Positions 1 through 8,885 of a stretch of 64,000 nt of DNA are shown in pieces. Position numbers and translations under genes: made by a program. This DNA comes from Acinetobacter soli (lineage in GTDB: Bacteria; Pseudomonadota; Gammaproteobacteria; Pseudomonadales; Moraxellaceae): contig NZ_BBNM01000008.1 of NCBI RefSeq assembly GCF_000760595.1, positions 93,726-157,725 of the forward strand, read 5' to 3'. Below the pieces are notes generated by a model, which saw only the letters and a list, made by a program, of their open reading frames with translations, made no database searches and was not told the origin of the DNA. The stretch's first letter is position 1. Each line of letters begins with the position of its first letter.

Positions 1-712
1 TTTGAATAATTTTCATTTTTTGCTGACGTCCAATCGAAGGAATCGCCAGCAAAATCTCGTGCAAATGAAAGCGCTGTTTGAGTTGTAGCAACTCATCTGG
101 CGCATACACTTTGAGCCCTTGAACCATCTGGCCTTGTAAGCCCGGTTGGTCATCTAAAAAGAGTACCGGAATATGGTTTGAAGAGCGCTCTAGCACCAGC
201 GCCATTTGTTGGCCCGCATTGCCCGCACCATAAATGGCAACACGGGTCTTTTCAATATGACTGTATAAGGTATTGTTAATAACAATACGGATACAGGCCC
301 GACTACACCAGACCCATGCAAACAATAACGACCCAAAAATGATGGGAATACTCATCGGTACAAAGGCGAGTCGTAATTTGGCGACCACATACAGCGCGAT
401 CATGTTCAATAAGACTGCCAAGGCCAGACGTAAAATAAAGTTTTCGTTAAAACTGCGAATCACGGCGCGATAAACACCCGTCAGCCACAAACAACCTAAC
501 CCAAGCACAATGACCAGAAGCGGCCACCAGCTCATACCTGCCATGATTGGGGTTTTATAATTAAATAAACGAATGGCAAACGCAAACCACATCAGAAGTG
601 GCAATACACAAGCATCGATCAGCAGCAACAGCGTTTTTTTCTGCAGACGACCGAGTCCAGATAAGTAGTTGAGGTAAATCTTGACCATGCCTGTTTTCAT
701 TTGAGTTGCCAT
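1..712 (-). CDS. weeK: Membrane-bound nucleotide-sugar 4,6-dehydratase (PglF/WeeK/Gdr type), N-terminal part, cut by window edge
   Basis: The open frame runs from ATG at 712 leftwards off the window, so about 237 N-terminal residues are visible and the catalytic SDR domain is outside. The visible part has four hydrophobic helices in about the first 130 residues (LLLLIDACVL, then WWPLLVIVLGLGCLWL), followed by a Rossmann-like start IYGAGNAGQQMAL. This is the architecture of FlaA1/PglF/WbpM-like UDP-GlcNAc 4,6-dehydratases, which make the 4-keto sugar used by the next two enzymes. It starts 8 bases after the aminotransferase stop. The family is clear from architecture and neighbours; the exact substrate is inferred. 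Confidence 0.85.
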   Translation of the reverse strand, partial: MATQMKTGMVKIYLNYLSGLGRLQKKTLLLLIDACVLPLLMWFAFAIRLFNYKTPIMAGMSWWPLLVIVLGLGCLWLTGVYRAVIRSFNENFILRLALAVLLNMIALYVVAKLRLAFVPMSIPIIFGSLLFAWVWCSRACIRIVINNTLYSHIEKTRVAIYGAGNAGQQMALVLERSSNHIPVLFLDDQPGLQGQMVQGLKVYAPDELLQLKQRFHLHEILLAIPSIGRQQKMKIIQ

Positions 713-720
713 TGCGTTGG

Positions 721-1914
721 TCACTGGGTCTGCGTACGCGCAGCATCTAATTGCTCAAGTACCTGCTGAATGGCACTCAAGGTCTGCTGCATATTGTCTT
801 GGGTTAAGGTTGGATGCACCAAAAACATCAGGCTGGTTTCCCCTAAAGCGCGTGCATTGGGCAATCGCTGTGCAGGGCGCCATGGCGTGTGGTCAAAAGC
901 ATGTTCGAGATAAACTTCAGAACATGAACCACTGAAACACGGCACGCCCAGTGCGGTAATTTCTTGCATGATTCGATCACGTGACCAACCCGGTGGCAAT
1001 TGTTCTGGCATCACCTGTACATAACATTTGTAATAGGCATGTACTGTATCGACGGCAGGTTTTGCCACCAAAAAATACGGCGAATTTTCAAAGGCTGCCA
1101 GAATTTGCATGGCATTTTGGGTACGCAGCAATGTCCATTCGGCCATTCGTTTGAGTTGAATGCGGCCAATGACCGCTTGCATTTCCATCATACGCCAGTT
1201 GGTTCCAAAGGAATCATGTAACCAGCGAAATCCGGGTGGATGTGGGGTGTGATACACGCTGTCATAGTTTTTACCATGATCTTTATAGGCCCACATTTTT
1301 TTCCAAAGATATTCATCTTGTGTGGTGACCATACCGCCTTCACCCCCGGTGGTCATAATCTTGTCCTGACAAAACGACCATGCACCAATATGCCCAATTG
1401 CACCCGCAGATTTGCCTTTATACGATGCACCATGTGCCTGCGCACAGTCTTCAATCACATAAATACCGCGCTCTTGCGCCAGTTGCATAATCGGGTCCAT
1501 ATCACACATCCACCCCGCCAGATGGACACAGATAATGGCTTTGGTATTGGGCGTAATGACAGCTTCAATGGTGGCTCTAGAAATATTCTGAGAATCCAGT
1601 TCAACATCGGCAAAAACCGGATTGGCACCCGCAGTGACAATCGAGCTGGCCGAAGCCAAAAAGGTACGTGATGTGACCACCACATCGTCTCCTGCACCGA
1701 TATCTAGCGCCTTTAAAGCCAAATCCAGTGCAGTGGTGCCATTGGAAACTGCGACCGCGTAGGCAGCACCCGCCCATGCGGCAAATTCTTTTTCAAAATC
1801 ACGGCAATGTTGACCCGTCCAGTAATTGACCCGATTGGAGAGCAGCACATTCGAGACTGCATCCGCTTCTTCTTGGGTAAAACTGGGCCATGGGGCGAAG
1901 GCAGTATTTAACAT
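721..1914 (-). CDS. weeJ: UDP-4-keto sugar aminotransferase (PglE/WeeJ/QhbA type)
   Basis: A 397-residue PLP-dependent aminotransferase of the DegT/DnrJ/EryC1/StrS family. Visible signatures are the PLP-phosphate region SNGTTALDLALKAL, the aspartate motif VIEDCAQAHGA, and the Schiff-base lysine region SFCQDKIMTTGGEGG. In the pathway it would aminate UDP-4-keto-6-deoxy-GlcNAc at C4. Its start overlaps the end of the acetyltransferase by a few bases (1908-1914), so the two are probably translationally coupled. Gene order itrB-acetyltransferase-aminotransferase-dehydratase matches the QuiNAc4NAc module of Acinetobacter K loci and the emulsan wee cluster (known from the literature, not searched here). 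Confidence 0.9.
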   Translation of the reverse strand: MLNTAFAPWPSFTQEEADAVSNVLLSNRVNYWTGQHCRDFEKEFAAWAGAAYAVAVSNGTTALDLALKALDIGAGDDVVVTSRTFLASASSIVTAGANPVFADVELDSQNISRATIEAVITPNTKAIICVHLAGWMCDMDPIMQLAQERGIYVIEDCAQAHGASYKGKSAGAIGHIGAWSFCQDKIMTTGGEGGMVTTQDEYLWKKMWAYKDHGKNYDSVYHTPHPPGFRWLHDSFGTNWRMMEMQAVIGRIQLKRMAEWTLLRTQNAMQILAAFENSPYFLVAKPAVDTVHAYYKCYVQVMPEQLPPGWSRDRIMQEITALGVPCFSGSCSEVYLEHAFDHTPWRPAQRLPNARALGETSLMFLVHPTLTQDNMQQTLSAIQQVLEQLDAARTQTQ

Positions 1915-2603
1915 GCTGAAGGTCCTGATCTTGATATCTTGATAATACGGGCTGGATTACCCACCACCGTTGCGCCATCGGGAACGTCGTCGATGACGAC
2001 GGCCCCCATTCCCACCACAGCGCCACGACCAATCATTAATGGCCGAGTGGAGGTTCCCTGCCGCAGCATGGCGCCAGCACCAATATAGGCGTGATCACCA
2101 ATATGCACATTGCCGTTGCACTTGACCGACGGTGCAAACGTGACGTAATTGCCAATCACACAGTCGTGTGCCACATAACTAAAATAATTGGCATGAAAGA
2201 AATCGCCTACACGAATATTCGAGCTGAAATGCACATGATTGCACAGTACGGCGCCTTGTCCAATCTGCACATCATCCATCTGGATCTGGGTCGCAGCCCA
2301 TACACTCCAGTGCTCAAGCGAGTGTTGTTCGAGCTTTTGTACCAGTCGTTCACGTATCTGGCTGTTGGCGATGGCAATACAGACATATTTCGCTGTCGCT
2401 TCAAGTGCCACAAATGCATCAAACGACAGCACACGGTGTCCATTGACCCATTCAGCCGATTCGGCATCATCGATAAATACCAGTTCGTAAGCACTCTCTA
2501 AATCAGCCGCCTGCAACTGGGCACGCGCCAGCGGCATGACACCGCGCCCAAAACCACTGGCGCCATAAATGGCATAAAGCGTTTTAAGGGGTTCGCTCGT
2601 CAT
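1908..2603 (-). CDS. weeI: Sugar N-acetyltransferase (PglD/WeeI/QhbB type)
   Basis: A 231-residue protein with an N-terminal Rossmann-like UDP-sugar binding part (LYAIYGASGFGRGVMPLA) and a C-terminal left-handed beta helix of hexapeptide repeats (IGQGAVL, IRVGDFF, VHIGDHAYIGAGA, IGRGAVVGMGAVV). This is the two-part plan of PglD, which acetylates the C4 amine with acetyl-CoA to give UDP-QuiNAc4NAc (UDP-diNAc-bacillosamine). It overlaps the end of the initiating transferase by 20 bases and the following aminotransferase by 7, indicating one tightly packed transcript. Confidence 0.88.
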   Translation of the reverse strand: MTSEPLKTLYAIYGASGFGRGVMPLARAQLQAADLESAYELVFIDDAESAEWVNGHRVLSFDAFVALEATAKYVCIAIANSQIRERLVQKLEQHSLEHWSVWAATQIQMDDVQIGQGAVLCNHVHFSSNIRVGDFFHANYFSYVAHDCVIGNYVTFAPSVKCNGNVHIGDHAYIGAGAMLRQGTSTRPLMIGRGAVVGMGAVVIDDVPDGATVVGNPARIIKISRSGPSAC

Positions 2604-3198
2604 CTTTTGGATTTCCGGTAAATCGCGTCATGGTCACGGCCTCAGACTGATTGATGCCTTCTTTAATCAGCACCTTTTTGACGGTCTGTAGCATGATTTT
2701 AAAATCAAGCCAGATCGACTGATGCTCGACATACCAAGTATCGAGTTTAAATTTTTCCTGCCAGCTAATCGAGTTACGCCCATTGACCTGTGCATGGCCG
2801 GTCATGCCCGGGCGTACATTGTGCCGCTTGGCCTGCTCTTCGTTATACAGCGGCAAGTATTCCATTAACAATGGACGCGGTCCGACAATACTCATGTCGC
2901 CTTTAATCACATTCCATAGCTCGGGCATTTCATCAAGACTAGTCGAGCGTAGCATCTTACCAAAGGGTGTCAGTCGCTGATCATTCGGCAAAAGCTGCCC
3001 AGAGGCATCACGTGCATCGGTCATGGTGCGAAACTTAATCATATCAAAAGGTTTGCCATGCAAACCTGGACGTGTCTGACGAAACAGTACAGGTGAGCCC
3101 AAATTTTTACGGACTTTATACGCCACATACAGATAAAGCGGCGATAAAACCACCAGTGCAGTGGATGCAATCACAATATCAAGGCTTCGTTTTAGCAT
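2584..3198 (-). CDS. itrB: Initiating sugar-phosphate transferase (PglC/WeeH/ItrB type)
   Basis: A 204-residue monotopic phosphoglycosyl transferase. It has one N-terminal hydrophobic segment (IVIASTALVVLSPLYLYVAY), the conserved RQTRPGLHGKPFDMIKFRTM region, the catalytic-type SLDEMPELWNVIKGDMS and the VGPRPLL motif. Length matches small PglC-like enzymes rather than long WbaP-like ones. It is expected to transfer QuiNAc4NAc-1-phosphate to undecaprenyl phosphate at the inner membrane and so start the K repeat unit. It sits next to the genes that make that sugar, which supports the substrate. The start codon overlaps the end of the upstream glycosyltransferase. Confidence 0.9.
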   Translation of the reverse strand: MLKRSLDIVIASTALVVLSPLYLYVAYKVRKNLGSPVLFRQTRPGLHGKPFDMIKFRTMTDARDASGQLLPNDQRLTPFGKMLRSTSLDEMPELWNVIKGDMSIVGPRPLLMEYLPLYNEEQAKRHNVRPGMTGHAQVNGRNSISWQEKFKLDTWYVEHQSIWLDFKIMLQTVKKVLIKEGINQSEAVTMTRFTGNPKDDERTP

Positions 3199-4340
3199 GA
3201 CGGCTTCACACCCATTTCGGTCAGCATGTGTGCATTCACCCGATGCACATCATATTTGGTTAAAGCAATTTCCCGAGAACGTTGTCCCATATCTTCTACT
3301 CGTGCTGGCTGGTCGATACACTGCTGCATCGCATTCACCAACGCATCTACCGATTTTACTGCAACCAGATAACCATTTTCATCTTCAATCACGGTTTCAC
3401 GGCAGCCCGGTGCATCGGTGGTAATGACAGCACGGCCCATCGCCATGGCTTCTAGCACGGTACGTGGCGTACCTTCACGATATGAGGGCAATACATAGAC
3501 CGATGTTGCGGCAATGGCCGGACGAACATCTGTGAGTTTACCCCAATACATGACGCGTTGCTCTTGCACCCATTGATCCAGTTCTTTTTGGTCAATTGCA
3601 GACGGATTCTGGTCAATCCAGCCCACCAGATGAAATTCGATCTCGGGATACGTGGCTTTAATTTTCGCAGCAGCAGCGGCATATTCTCGCACACCTTTAT
3701 CGCCGAGCAAGCGTGCGATCAATAGAAACGCCACTTTCGGCTGCCCGTTTGACTGTCTTGGCAATTCAACCTGATCAAATTTAGCCAGATCAACCCCTGA
3801 GCCATTGACAACCACGGCAGGCTTATTGCGCTCGATCAAATTCATGTGTCGAAACAGCGCCAGATCGTCTGGATTTTGAAAAAAAACCTTATCGCTATAG
3901 GTCAGGGCTTTTTTATACAGGCCGTGCACAGCACGCTGAAACAAACTTTTGGCCTGCCCCTCACCACGCTGAAATGCATAGCCCAATCCGGTAATCAGGG
4001 CAAAGCGCTGTGGCACGCGAGCAAGCCATGCCGCCCATGTGCCATAGATCACAGGTTTAATGGTATAAGACAACACCATATCTGGCTGTAACCGACGAAT
4101 CACGCGATATAACGCAAATAGCGTGTTCAGATCGGCCAGCGGATTGGTCCCTGTACGCTGCATAGGAACTTCGAGCAGCGTATAGCCTAACTGTGTCAGT
4201 GCTGTCACTTGTTCGGGGAAATCGGCATGATTGGGCGCAATCACGACAACTTCATGCCCTTGTGTGGCAATGGCTTCTAAAAGTTTGCCTCGAAAGTTGA
4301 GTACCGACGGCAAATAACTGCTAATCATTAAAAATTTCAT
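3192..4340 (-). CDS. Family-4 glycosyltransferase
   Basis: A 382-residue GT4-type (GT-B fold) glycosyltransferase, closest in feel to PglA/Pif1-like enzymes that act on the first lipid-linked sugar. Visible features are the N-terminal MISSYLPSVLNFRGKL, a middle VNGSGVDLAKF and the donor-binding region PSYREGTPRTVLEAMAMG. I chose ATG 4340 over the longer start because it overlaps the previous stop as ATGA. Its position directly upstream of the initiating transferase suggests it adds the second sugar, but that is inference. The donor cannot be read from sequence. Confidence 0.82.
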   Translation of the reverse strand: MKFLMISSYLPSVLNFRGKLLEAIATQGHEVVVIAPNHADFPEQVTALTQLGYTLLEVPMQRTGTNPLADLNTLFALYRVIRRLQPDMVLSYTIKPVIYGTWAAWLARVPQRFALITGLGYAFQRGEGQAKSLFQRAVHGLYKKALTYSDKVFFQNPDDLALFRHMNLIERNKPAVVVNGSGVDLAKFDQVELPRQSNGQPKVAFLLIARLLGDKGVREYAAAAAKIKATYPEIEFHLVGWIDQNPSAIDQKELDQWVQEQRVMYWGKLTDVRPAIAATSVYVLPSYREGTPRTVLEAMAMGRAVITTDAPGCRETVIEDENGYLVAVKSVDALVNAMQQCIDQPARVEDMGQRSREIALTKYDVHRVNAHMLTEMGVKPSC

Positions 4341-5419
4341 TGGCAAGAGGCCCAAAGTGCTGCGTATTGGTCCGCAACATGATCAAGACTAAACTGTGCA
4401 GCAACACGTGCACGCGCTTGGGTTTTTAAAATCTGTTGGTCTGTATCGGACAATTTAAAATAATGCGTTACTGCATCGGCCAATGCATCGACATCACGCG
4501 CAGGGACCACATAGCCAGTCTCTTGCACAATGAAGCCTGCATCGCCCACATCGGTGGTCACACAAGGCACACCCGAAGCCATCGCCTCGATCAGTACCGT
4601 TGGTAGGCCTTCGGTAATTGAGGTCATCACCAGCAGATCCAGCCCTTGGTAAAAACGTGGCATATCGTGGACTGGCCCGAAGCATATCACTTTATGCGGT
4701 GCAATCTGATAGCGCTGCATTAACTCGGCAATCTCAGGCTGCTCTGCCTCTACGCCCTTACCCGCCAGATGAAAGACCACTGGAAGCGCTTGCAGCTTCG
4801 CGATCATGGCAAATAAATACTCGAAACCTTTGGCAGCATGGTAGCGTCCGGCAAATCCAATCACCATCGGCGTGTGACGCTCGGCTTGAGTATGAAAGTC
4901 TTGCAGTGTAATTCCGTTGGGAATTACACTGCCGCGTGCCGAGTGAAACCCAAATTGTTGATGCTGCTGAGCCGCGGCATGCGCACAATATACAATGGCC
5001 TCGGGGCGAGCCGAAAGACGACGACTAAGCAGTAAAGCCAGTTTGGTGCTGTTTGACTCATCTTTGAGCGCAGCCAAGGAGTGATGAATTCCCCATACAA
5101 CGGGTGGATGCGACGCCCCACCCAAACAGGCCAGCGAGACCAGCACATTGGCATGATACATCCAGCACTGGATCACCGCCGGCTGAAGCGCTTTGATCTG
5201 CCGGCGCAACTGTAGCAAACAAGACAAAGTATTGATGCCGTTCCAGTGCAATGCCTTTACCGATGCACAACGATCTAGTGCAGCTTGATAAGTATCATTG
5301 ACCCGCATCAGCGCGATCACATGATGTTCGTGCTCGGGCTGTGCCTGAATCAGACGCGAGAGCATGCTCTCTGCGCCACCCAGCGCAGAAAAGTTTGTAA
5401 TAACATGCAACACCTTCAT
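4337..5419 (-). CDS. Family-4 glycosyltransferase
   Basis: A 360-residue GT4-like glycosyltransferase: N-terminal VLHVITNFSALGGAESMLSR, middle VIPNGITLQDFH, and a C-terminal donor motif TSITEGLPTVLIEAMASGVP with the E-x7-E pattern. It belongs to the minus-strand K-locus run, 12 bases after the next glycosyltransferase upstream and ATGA-coupled to the one downstream. Linkage and donor unknown. Confidence 0.82.
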   Translation of the reverse strand: MKVLHVITNFSALGGAESMLSRLIQAQPEHEHHVIALMRVNDTYQAALDRCASVKALHWNGINTLSCLLQLRRQIKALQPAVIQCWMYHANVLVSLACLGGASHPPVVWGIHHSLAALKDESNSTKLALLLSRRLSARPEAIVYCAHAAAQQHQQFGFHSARGSVIPNGITLQDFHTQAERHTPMVIGFAGRYHAAKGFEYLFAMIAKLQALPVVFHLAGKGVEAEQPEIAELMQRYQIAPHKVICFGPVHDMPRFYQGLDLLVMTSITEGLPTVLIEAMASGVPCVTTDVGDAGFIVQETGYVVPARDVDALADAVTHYFKLSDTDQQILKTQARARVAAQFSLDHVADQYAALWASCQ

Positions 5420-5431
5420 GCGCTGCCTCTC

Positions 5432-6532
5432 CTAAATCAGGGCCAGATAGGCCTGTGTAATGGCATCCAAGCCATAGACCTGTTCTGGATGTTGAGCCCG
5501 ATCTGTCTGGATGTCGCCCTGTAAAACCCTAAACAGTGCATCGCTCAGTGCCGCCTGATCCTGATTGGGCACCAAAACACCATAGCGCCCCTGCTCCAGA
5601 ATTTCACGTGGCCCACTCGGACAATCGGTCGACACAATATTGAGCTTTAAAGCCAATGCCTGAATCAGCGCACCGGGTAATCCTTCCCATTTTGAGCTCA
5701 TCACATACACATCGGCCTTGGCCATGTATGCAAATGGATTGGCACGAAAGCCCGGCAGTGCCACATATTGTTGAAGCCCTAAAGTATGAATCAGGCTCTC
5801 TAACTCAGCGCGCTGCTCACCTTCGCCCAGAATAAAGAGATGTGCCGGCGTGCGCTGGATCAGCTGAGCAAACGCATGCAGCAACAGCGGATAATTTTTG
5901 GCTTCGGTTAATCGCCCAGCCGCCACAATCACAGGTATGCTACGCTCGGGCTGAAACCAAGGCTCTTCAACTGTTGCTTGGGCCAGTTGGTATAGCTCCG
6001 GCGTAATCACGGGATCGTAAATCACGTGTGTTTTCGGCAAGGCAGTACCCAAATACTGCTGCATATCGTCTGCTACGCCTTGCGATACCGGAACCAAAAC
6101 ATCACAGCGCTGATACACCCAGCGCATCGCGCTTTGTAGTAGCCACTTTTTTAGGCCAGTACGATGTTTTAAATTCACACTGGCTGTACTGGTTTCGCGG
6201 CAAATCAGGCGTGTTTTGATACCCGATAACTGTTTTGCCCAATACACCATAATATTGGTGTGGGTCATGGTGCTAATCAGCGCATCGGGCTGTACCTGCT
6301 TGAGCCATGCCACCAATGGCCGCGTCATGTACTTCACCTGACCACAGGCCAAATCGACCAAATGCACAGCAGGAGTCAACTCAGCTTTGAGTTTGGATTT
6401 TTCGCCTGCAAGATTGACCGCAATGACGTAAGTTTCCAGTCCGGCATTGGCAAAACCATTGGCCAGCAATACTGCGGTACGTTCAGCACCGCCGCCGCCC
6501 AAAGTCGGAATGATCAAGGCTACTTTTTTCAT
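5432..6532 (-). CDS. Family-4 glycosyltransferase
   Basis: A 366-residue GT4-like glycosyltransferase with the N-terminal acceptor motif IPTLGGGGAERTAVLLANGF, a donor loop SSKWEGLPGALIQALAL, and SGPREILEQGRYG near the C-terminus. The resemblance to GalNAc/GlcNAc-type transferases (PglH/PglJ-like) is only general. Its start overlaps the stop of the MurJ-like flippase as ATGA, tying it to the flippase transcript. Confidence 0.82.
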   Translation of the reverse strand: MKKVALIIPTLGGGGAERTAVLLANGFANAGLETYVIAVNLAGEKSKLKAELTPAVHLVDLACGQVKYMTRPLVAWLKQVQPDALISTMTHTNIMVYWAKQLSGIKTRLICRETSTASVNLKHRTGLKKWLLQSAMRWVYQRCDVLVPVSQGVADDMQQYLGTALPKTHVIYDPVITPELYQLAQATVEEPWFQPERSIPVIVAAGRLTEAKNYPLLLHAFAQLIQRTPAHLFILGEGEQRAELESLIHTLGLQQYVALPGFRANPFAYMAKADVYVMSSKWEGLPGALIQALALKLNIVSTDCPSGPREILEQGRYGVLVPNQDQAALSDALFRVLQGDIQTDRAQHPEQVYGLDAITQAYLALI

Positions 6533-7824
6533 TGCGGACGTTTCCTATACAGCACAATGTGCGTGAGTAAATACACAGCCGATACCAGATACACCAGCAT
6601 CAGGGCCCAGCCTAGGCTTTCTATGCCCTTGCCTAAATACACAATCCAGTAGGCACCCGACAAAAAAAACAAGACCAGTGAAATGAGATTGCCGAGCACA
6701 AAAATACGCGAAATCCGTAACGATACCACAAGCCTCGACAGCAGCACACACGGCACATAAAACGGAATATACAGCAGCAAATACTTTAAAATATAGGCCA
6801 CCTGTACCGTGCTTTCGGCACTAAAGCGACCACGCTCGAACACCAGCGCGACAATAGGCTCTACAAAAAAATACAGCGGCAACAGCAACAGCGCAAACAC
6901 CACAAAGCTCAAAGCCGCCAGCTTTAATCCTTCGCGAATTCCGTGGGCAGAGTCTTTTACAATCTGCTCGGCAATATGCGGGAACAACACCGAATTGATA
7001 ATAATGCCGACCAGCATCAGGCCCGTAGACACCAGTTTGGTGGCATAGTTCAAACTCGCCACCTGCCCATCGCCTAAATAACCCGCCAGATAATTTGAAA
7101 TGACTGGTAATAAACCCAAAATTGCCGATGAAAACACAATCCAGAAAAAATCTTGAATCAATGGTCGATGCTTATAAAAGAGCACACTACGCGGGCGCTG
7201 CCACTGAAACGCGATCTGCCGCCGTAAGGTCAGATACTGCCCCGCCAAACGTAGCCCAAAGCCCAAATACCAGCCGCAGGTGAGCAACAGTGCCGCAGGA
7301 ATCTGCTGAATGCTGAGTAGCACAATGGTGCCCAAAGGAATAAATAGCGAAAATAGATTGTTGATCAGGCTTCGTTTTTCGGCATTTAGAATGCTGTCAA
7401 AATAAGAGGTCAGACCTTGTACCACAATCATAGGCGCAAGCAGCAGGCCTATTGTGATGATTTGCTGATTTTTTTCGGGTGTGGCATGCAAAAAAAATGG
7501 CTGTAACAACACACTATATGCCACGCAAACCCCACTGAGCAGCACTAAAAACAGCAGGTTCAGCCCCATCATTTCGGAGAAAAATAGCGCTTGTGCCTGC
7601 TCAGCCTTGGCCTGCAAATAGGCAGGCATAATGGTGGCATTGATGGATGAGCCGTATAAACTGACCAGATACAGCGGAACGCTTAAGGCCAGATAAAATA
7701 CGTCAATTTGACTGGATACCCCAAAGTGATAGGCCACCAGCATTTCTTTGACAAAGCCTAATGCACTAACAGCCAGACCAATTAAAAGTACCAGTGCAGA
7801 CGACGACAGAAGCTTTTTATACAT
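6529..7824 (-). CDS. MurJ/MviN-like lipid-linked oligosaccharide flippase inside the K locus
   Basis: A 431-residue integral membrane protein with about 12-14 hydrophobic segments. It resembles the MurJ/MviN branch of the MOP superfamily more than classical Wzx: YKKLLSSSALVLLIGLAVSALGF at the start and VFERGRFSAEST late, comparable with the LFQRGEFTWEDT loop of the true MurJ in this window (28825-30372). ATG 7824 lies five bases after the tviC stop. The likely role is flipping an undecaprenyl-linked glycan. It is the second flippase in this locus; the other (18043-19335) is a normal Wzx. Confidence 0.75.
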   Translation of the reverse strand: MYKKLLSSSALVLLIGLAVSALGFVKEMLVAYHFGVSSQIDVFYLALSVPLYLVSLYGSSINATIMPAYLQAKAEQAQALFFSEMMGLNLLFLVLLSGVCVAYSVLLQPFFLHATPEKNQQIITIGLLLAPMIVVQGLTSYFDSILNAEKRSLINNLFSLFIPLGTIVLLSIQQIPAALLLTCGWYLGFGLRLAGQYLTLRRQIAFQWQRPRSVLFYKHRPLIQDFFWIVFSSAILGLLPVISNYLAGYLGDGQVASLNYATKLVSTGLMLVGIIINSVLFPHIAEQIVKDSAHGIREGLKLAALSFVVFALLLLPLYFFVEPIVALVFERGRFSAESTVQVAYILKYLLLYIPFYVPCVLLSRLVVSLRISRIFVLGNLISLVLFFLSGAYWIVYLGKGIESLGWALMLVYLVSAVYLLTHIVLYRKRPQ

Positions 7825-7829
7825 TGAAA

Positions 7830-8855
7830 TCAGGTTAAATCCTGCACATACCACTGCATGGCCTGTTCAATACCTTGTGCAAATTTATGTGTCGGTACAT
7901 AACCCAGTAAGTGACTAATTTTGGAGATATCCGCTTGAGAGTGTCTTACATCTCCTGCACGGAACTCCCGATGTACCGCATCTTTTGCGTATTGCACATG
8001 ATTATTCGCAAGTGCATTACGAATTGCCTCAAACAACTGATTGAGCGTGGTACGGTCACCAACTGCCACGTTGTACACCTGATTCTTGGCCGCTTCTGAT
8101 GAGGTGGTTGCAGCCAACAGATTGGCTTGTACTGTATTTTCAATAAAGCAGAAATCGCGACTGGTTTCGCCATCACCGTTGATAAACACATCTTGGCCCT
8201 GAATCATGGCTGCAGTCCATTTTGGAATAACCGCCGCATAGGCACCATTTGGATCTTGGCGCTGACCAAAGACGTTAAAATAACGCAGGCCGATACACTC
8301 AAAGCCATAACTACGTGCAAAGACATCGGCATAGATTTCATTAACATACTTGGTAACCGCATAGGGTGAAAGTGGCTTACCAATATTGTCTTCAACTTTA
8401 GGTAATGCGGGGTGATCACCATAGGTAGAGCTACTGGCAGCATAGGTAAAGCTTTTCACATGCGCATCTCGAGCCGCGACCAACATATTTAAAAAGCCGC
8501 CAATATTGACACTATTGGTGGTAATCGGATCGTCTAATGAACGTGGTACAGAACCGAGTGCAGCCTGATGTAAAACGTAATCGACGCCCGCACATGCCGC
8601 ATGACAGGTGTGCAGATCGCAAATATCACCTTCAATAAAACGAAAATTGGCCCACTGTTCAGCGCTGACCAAGCCTTGAACTTCATCTAAATTGTGCTGA
8701 TGCCCTGTGGCAAAGTTATCTAGCCCCACCACACGCTGGTTTAATTTCAGCAAGGTTTCGAGCAGATTTGAACCAATAAAACCTGCAACCCCTGTCACCA
8801 ACCATGTGCTGGGTGTCGCTTTGAGCGACGTACACAGATCTTGATAAGCCGTCAT
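7830..8855 (-). CDS. tviC: UDP-GlcNAcA / UDP-GalNAcA C4-epimerase (TviC/WbpP type)
   Basis: A 341-residue extended SDR enzyme. The NAD-binding motif [12 protein letters not shown], the YGDHPALPK context and the active-site [12 protein letters not shown] (YxxxK) are visible, along with [20 protein letters not shown] typical of WbpP/TviC. ATG 8855 is preferred over a longer start because a GGAGAG ribosome site stands about 8 bases before it, and the length matches WbpP. It follows tviB in the same direction, the usual pair that turns UDP-GlcNAc into UDP-GalNAcA. A UDP-GlcNAc/GalNAc epimerase is the alternative. Confidence 0.88.
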   Translation of the reverse strand: MTAYQDLCTSLKATPSTWLVTGVAGFIGSNLLETLLKLNQRVVGLDNFATGHQHNLDEVQGLVSAEQWANFRFIEGDICDLHTCHAACAGVDYVLHQAALGSVPRSLDDPITTNSVNIGGFLNMLVAARDAHVKSFTYAASSSTYGDHPALPKVEDNIGKPLSPYAVTKYVNEIYADVFARSYGFECIGLRYFNVFGQRQDPNGAYAAVIPKWTAAMIQGQDVFINGDGETSRDFCFIENTVQANLLAATTSSEAAKNQVYNVAVGDRTTLNQLFEAIRNALANNHVQYAKDAVHREFRAGDVRHSQADISKISHLLGYVPTHKFAQGIEQAMQWYVQDLT

Positions 8856-8885
8856 GATGATCTCTCCACTTAACCGCACTACAAC

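Noticed and set aside
717..1697. Several open frames of 70-140 codons on the plus strand and in other minus frames over the aminotransferase
   Set aside because: All lie antisense or out of frame to a complete, recognisable PLP enzyme and have no domain features.
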